From positions 1 through 15,475 of the forward strand of contig JALZWJ010000237.1 of assembly GCA_023300065.1 (NCBI GenBank): a stretch of DNA of 15,475 bases. Reading direction: 5' to 3'. Below, piece after piece: positions 14,084 through 15,475 of the stretch. Source of the DNA: Akkermansiaceae bacterium. Lineage in GTDB: Bacteria > Verrucomicrobiota > Verrucomicrobiia > Verrucomicrobiales > Akkermansiaceae. Position 1 is the stretch's first letter. Each line of letters begins with the position of its first letter. The notes under the pieces were generated by a model. It ran no database searches, had not been told where the DNA came from, and was given only the letters and a program-made list of their open reading frames with translations. A program made the translations under genes and the position numbers.

Positions 14084-14980
14084 ATGATCCGTTCCTGCAC
14101 TTTCTATCTTCTTTTTCTCATCCTGCCCGCTCTGGCAGAAGAGGAGAAATTAGACACTCCAGCCCAAGGTGAGGGTGGCTTCACTGCGCTCGCTGAGAAA
14201 TTCCTCGGCGAAAACGGAGGGGACCGCTTCTTTTATTACCCGACCAAAACCGCGCCAGACCTCCCCTCAACCTACAAGCAACCCTTCGAGGATATCACCT
14301 TCGCCTCAGAGGATGGGACAAAGCTTCACGGTTGGTTTCTCACCCTGCCGGAGGGAGAGAAACCCAAAGGGACCATCGTTTTTAATCACGGGAATTCGGG
14401 GTCAGTCGGTTACCACCTCCACTTCGTCCTCTGGATGGTGAAGGCTGGCTACCAAGTCCTCGTCTACGATTATCGCGGCTTTGGAAAATCAGAAGGAATC
14501 ATCACTCGGAAGGGCATCGTCGAGGATGTCCGCGGTGCCATCAACTACGTCAAAACGCGGAAGGATGTCGATCCCCAGCGCCTCATCTCCTTCGGACACA
14601 GCCTCGGCGGGGCAAAGTCTCTCGCCGCGCTGGGTCAGAAAATGATCCCGGGCGTCCGTGGTGTCATCAGCTTTGCGGGCTTCGCCTCCTATCAGGATAT
14701 GGCCCGCCGCTTCGCGGGGGAGACTGGCGTGAAGCTCGTCAACGATGACCTTTCCGCGAGGGATTTGATTGAAAAAATTTCTCCCGTTCCAGTGCTCATC
14801 GTGCATGGGACAAAGGACCTCGTCGTGCCGTTTTCACAGGGAGAAAAGCTCTTTGAAAAAGCGAAGGAGCCGAAGACCTTCTATAAAGTTCCCGAAGGGA
14901 GCCACACCCGCGCCCTTTTCATGAACGATGAGGAATATCGTAAAAAGGTTCTCGTCTGGATGGCGAAAGTCTTATCCTGA
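14084..14980 (+). CDS. Exported alpha/beta hydrolase
   Basis: A 298-residue alpha/beta-hydrolase of the BEM46/ABHD13-like type (serine esterase or peptidase fold). Seen: a signal peptide (MIRSCTFYLLFLILPALA), the oxyanion-hole region VFNHGNSGS (99-107), DYRGFGKSEG (129-138), the nucleophile elbow FGHSLGG (Ser173), the acid in HGTKDLVVP (Asp245) and the base in EGSHTRAL (His274), so the catalytic triad is complete. It probably acts in the periplasm or outside the cell. ATG 14084 follows the AEC stop by one base (TAAGATG); an in-frame TTG at 14075 would add three residues and overlap that gene. Either way translation is coupled to the transporter. The substrate is unknown; a link to the transported compound is only suggested by position. 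Confidence 0.9.
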   Translation: MIRSCTFYLLFLILPALAEEEKLDTPAQGEGGFTALAEKFLGENGGDRFFYYPTKTAPDLPSTYKQPFEDITFASEDGTKLHGWFLTLPEGEKPKGTIVFNHGNSGSVGYHLHFVLWMVKAGYQVLVYDYRGFGKSEGIITRKGIVEDVRGAINYVKTRKDVDPQRLISFGHSLGGAKSLAALGQKMIPGVRGVISFAGFASYQDMARRFAGETGVKLVNDDLSARDLIEKISPVPVLIVHGTKDLVVPFSQGEKLFEKAKEPKTFYKVPEGSHTRALFMNDEEYRKKVLVWMAKVLS

Positions 14981-15020
14981 TCGCATTTACAACGCCAAGG
15001 AATTGAGAAAGGATACCGCC

Positions 15021-15475
15021 ATGAATCGCGCAATTGTTCTCTCCGGCGTCCTCGCCCTTTCTGCTTTTGCGGATGAGGAAAAGACGGTGACGGGTCACGT
15101 CTTCGCCTGGCCTTTCACAGACCTTGCCGAGATGCAGCCGCGCGGGGGGAACACGCAGGGCAGCAACGTCGTGCTGGATACCTCGACCTCCCCAAACTGG
15201 GAGCGGCTCCAGCTCGCCTCATCCTCGGCCTACGTCAAAGACATGCAGGCCATTCTCTCCCTCACCGGGAGTTACCGGGTCAGTTTTGATTTCCTCGAAA
15301 CGATGGGTTTCCGCCACGATTACACCCCGCCGAGCCCTTATTTTTCATGGGGGACGGAGCACGTGCAGGTTCTGGCGCTAGAGGCTAATTTCATCAGCTT
15401 GCAGCATAGCCTCGTCATGTATTTTAAGGATGAAAATGGCAAGGAGTCCGGGCCGATGGTCATGAAGCATTGGCG
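15021..15475 (+). CDS. Secreted DUF6607-like protein (partial, cut by window end)
   Basis: The first 151 codons of a protein that continues past the window. Seen: a signal peptide with likely cleavage after SAFA (residue 17), then a segment with SYRVSFDFLETMGF (residues 82-95 approximately), HVQVLALEANFISLQHSLVMYF and GPMVMKHWR. This pattern (Y-x-V-x-F-x-F-x-E-T, then LQH, then a short run ending in M-x-x-KHW) matches my recollection of the DUF6607 family, whose function is unknown. A good Shine-Dalgarno AAAGGA (15008-15013) lies seven bases before ATG 15021, one of the few clear ones in the window. It follows the hydrolase gene by 40 bases on the same strand and may share its transcript. Confidence 0.65.
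   Translation, partial: MNRAIVLSGVLALSAFADEEKTVTGHVFAWPFTDLAEMQPRGGNTQGSNVVLDTSTSPNWERLQLASSSAYVKDMQAILSLTGSYRVSFDFLETMGFRHDYTPPSPYFSWGTEHVQVLALEANFISLQHSLVMYFKDENGKESGPMVMKHW

Overview
The window looks like chromosomal DNA from a bacterium of the Verrucomicrobia (PVC superphylum). This is inferred from gene content, not from a marker search: an ECF sigma factor paired with a PEGA/SUMF1-type Ser/Thr kinase, a Rho with an N/R/G-rich N-terminal tail, an adjacent rpmG-rpsR pair, and starts that mostly lack a strong Shine-Dalgarno sequence. Coding density is high. I see no CRISPR array, insertion sequence or phage gene.

Layout. (1) 156-3877, plus strand: ECF sigma factor, a large membrane Ser/Thr kinase with PEGA and SUMF1-like modules, and an OsmC-family peroxidase. 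All three reading frames overlap, so they look like one translationally coupled signalling unit. (2) 3919-6040, minus strand: rho, then the long-form hibernation factor hpf, convergent with the first unit. (3) 6041-6418: a 378-base divergent intergenic region with inverted repeats. (4) 6419-6861: rpmG (L33) and rpsR (S18), closed by a strong intrinsic terminator at 6889-6920. (5) 7019-11850: an AGCS-type amino acid/Na+ symporter carrying an SH3b-like insertion, a UvrD/PcrA-type helicase that overlaps it by 4 bases, and a probable lipoprotein with two retropepsin-like lobes. (6) 11886-12893: a YhcG/DUF1016 PDDEXK nuclease gene split by one in-frame TAG, with a 29-bp near-palindrome inside its first half. 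(7) 12934-13010, minus strand: a tRNA with a CAT anticodon and a recognisable promoter. (8) 13111-15475, plus strand: an AEC-family transporter, a secreted or periplasmic alpha/beta hydrolase, and a secreted DUF6607-like protein cut by the window end.

The most interesting system is the first one. A transmembrane kinase with a duplicated, apparently non-catalytic PEGA + SUMF1-like sensor region is coupled to an ECF sigma factor. That sigma factor has lost the usual acidic residue in its sigma-2.2 'AED' motif (AFD instead) and has a threonine right beside it, with no anti-sigma gene in sight. This fits a phosphorylation-controlled sigma factor, possibly with a peroxide-detoxifying OsmC output; it remains a hypothesis. 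Other notable points are the SH3b-like domain in a transporter loop, the Rho without its usual N-terminal helical domain and with a longer Q-loop region, the single-chain bilobal retropepsin-like lipoprotein, and the nonsense-interrupted nuclease gene next to the 3' end of a tRNA.
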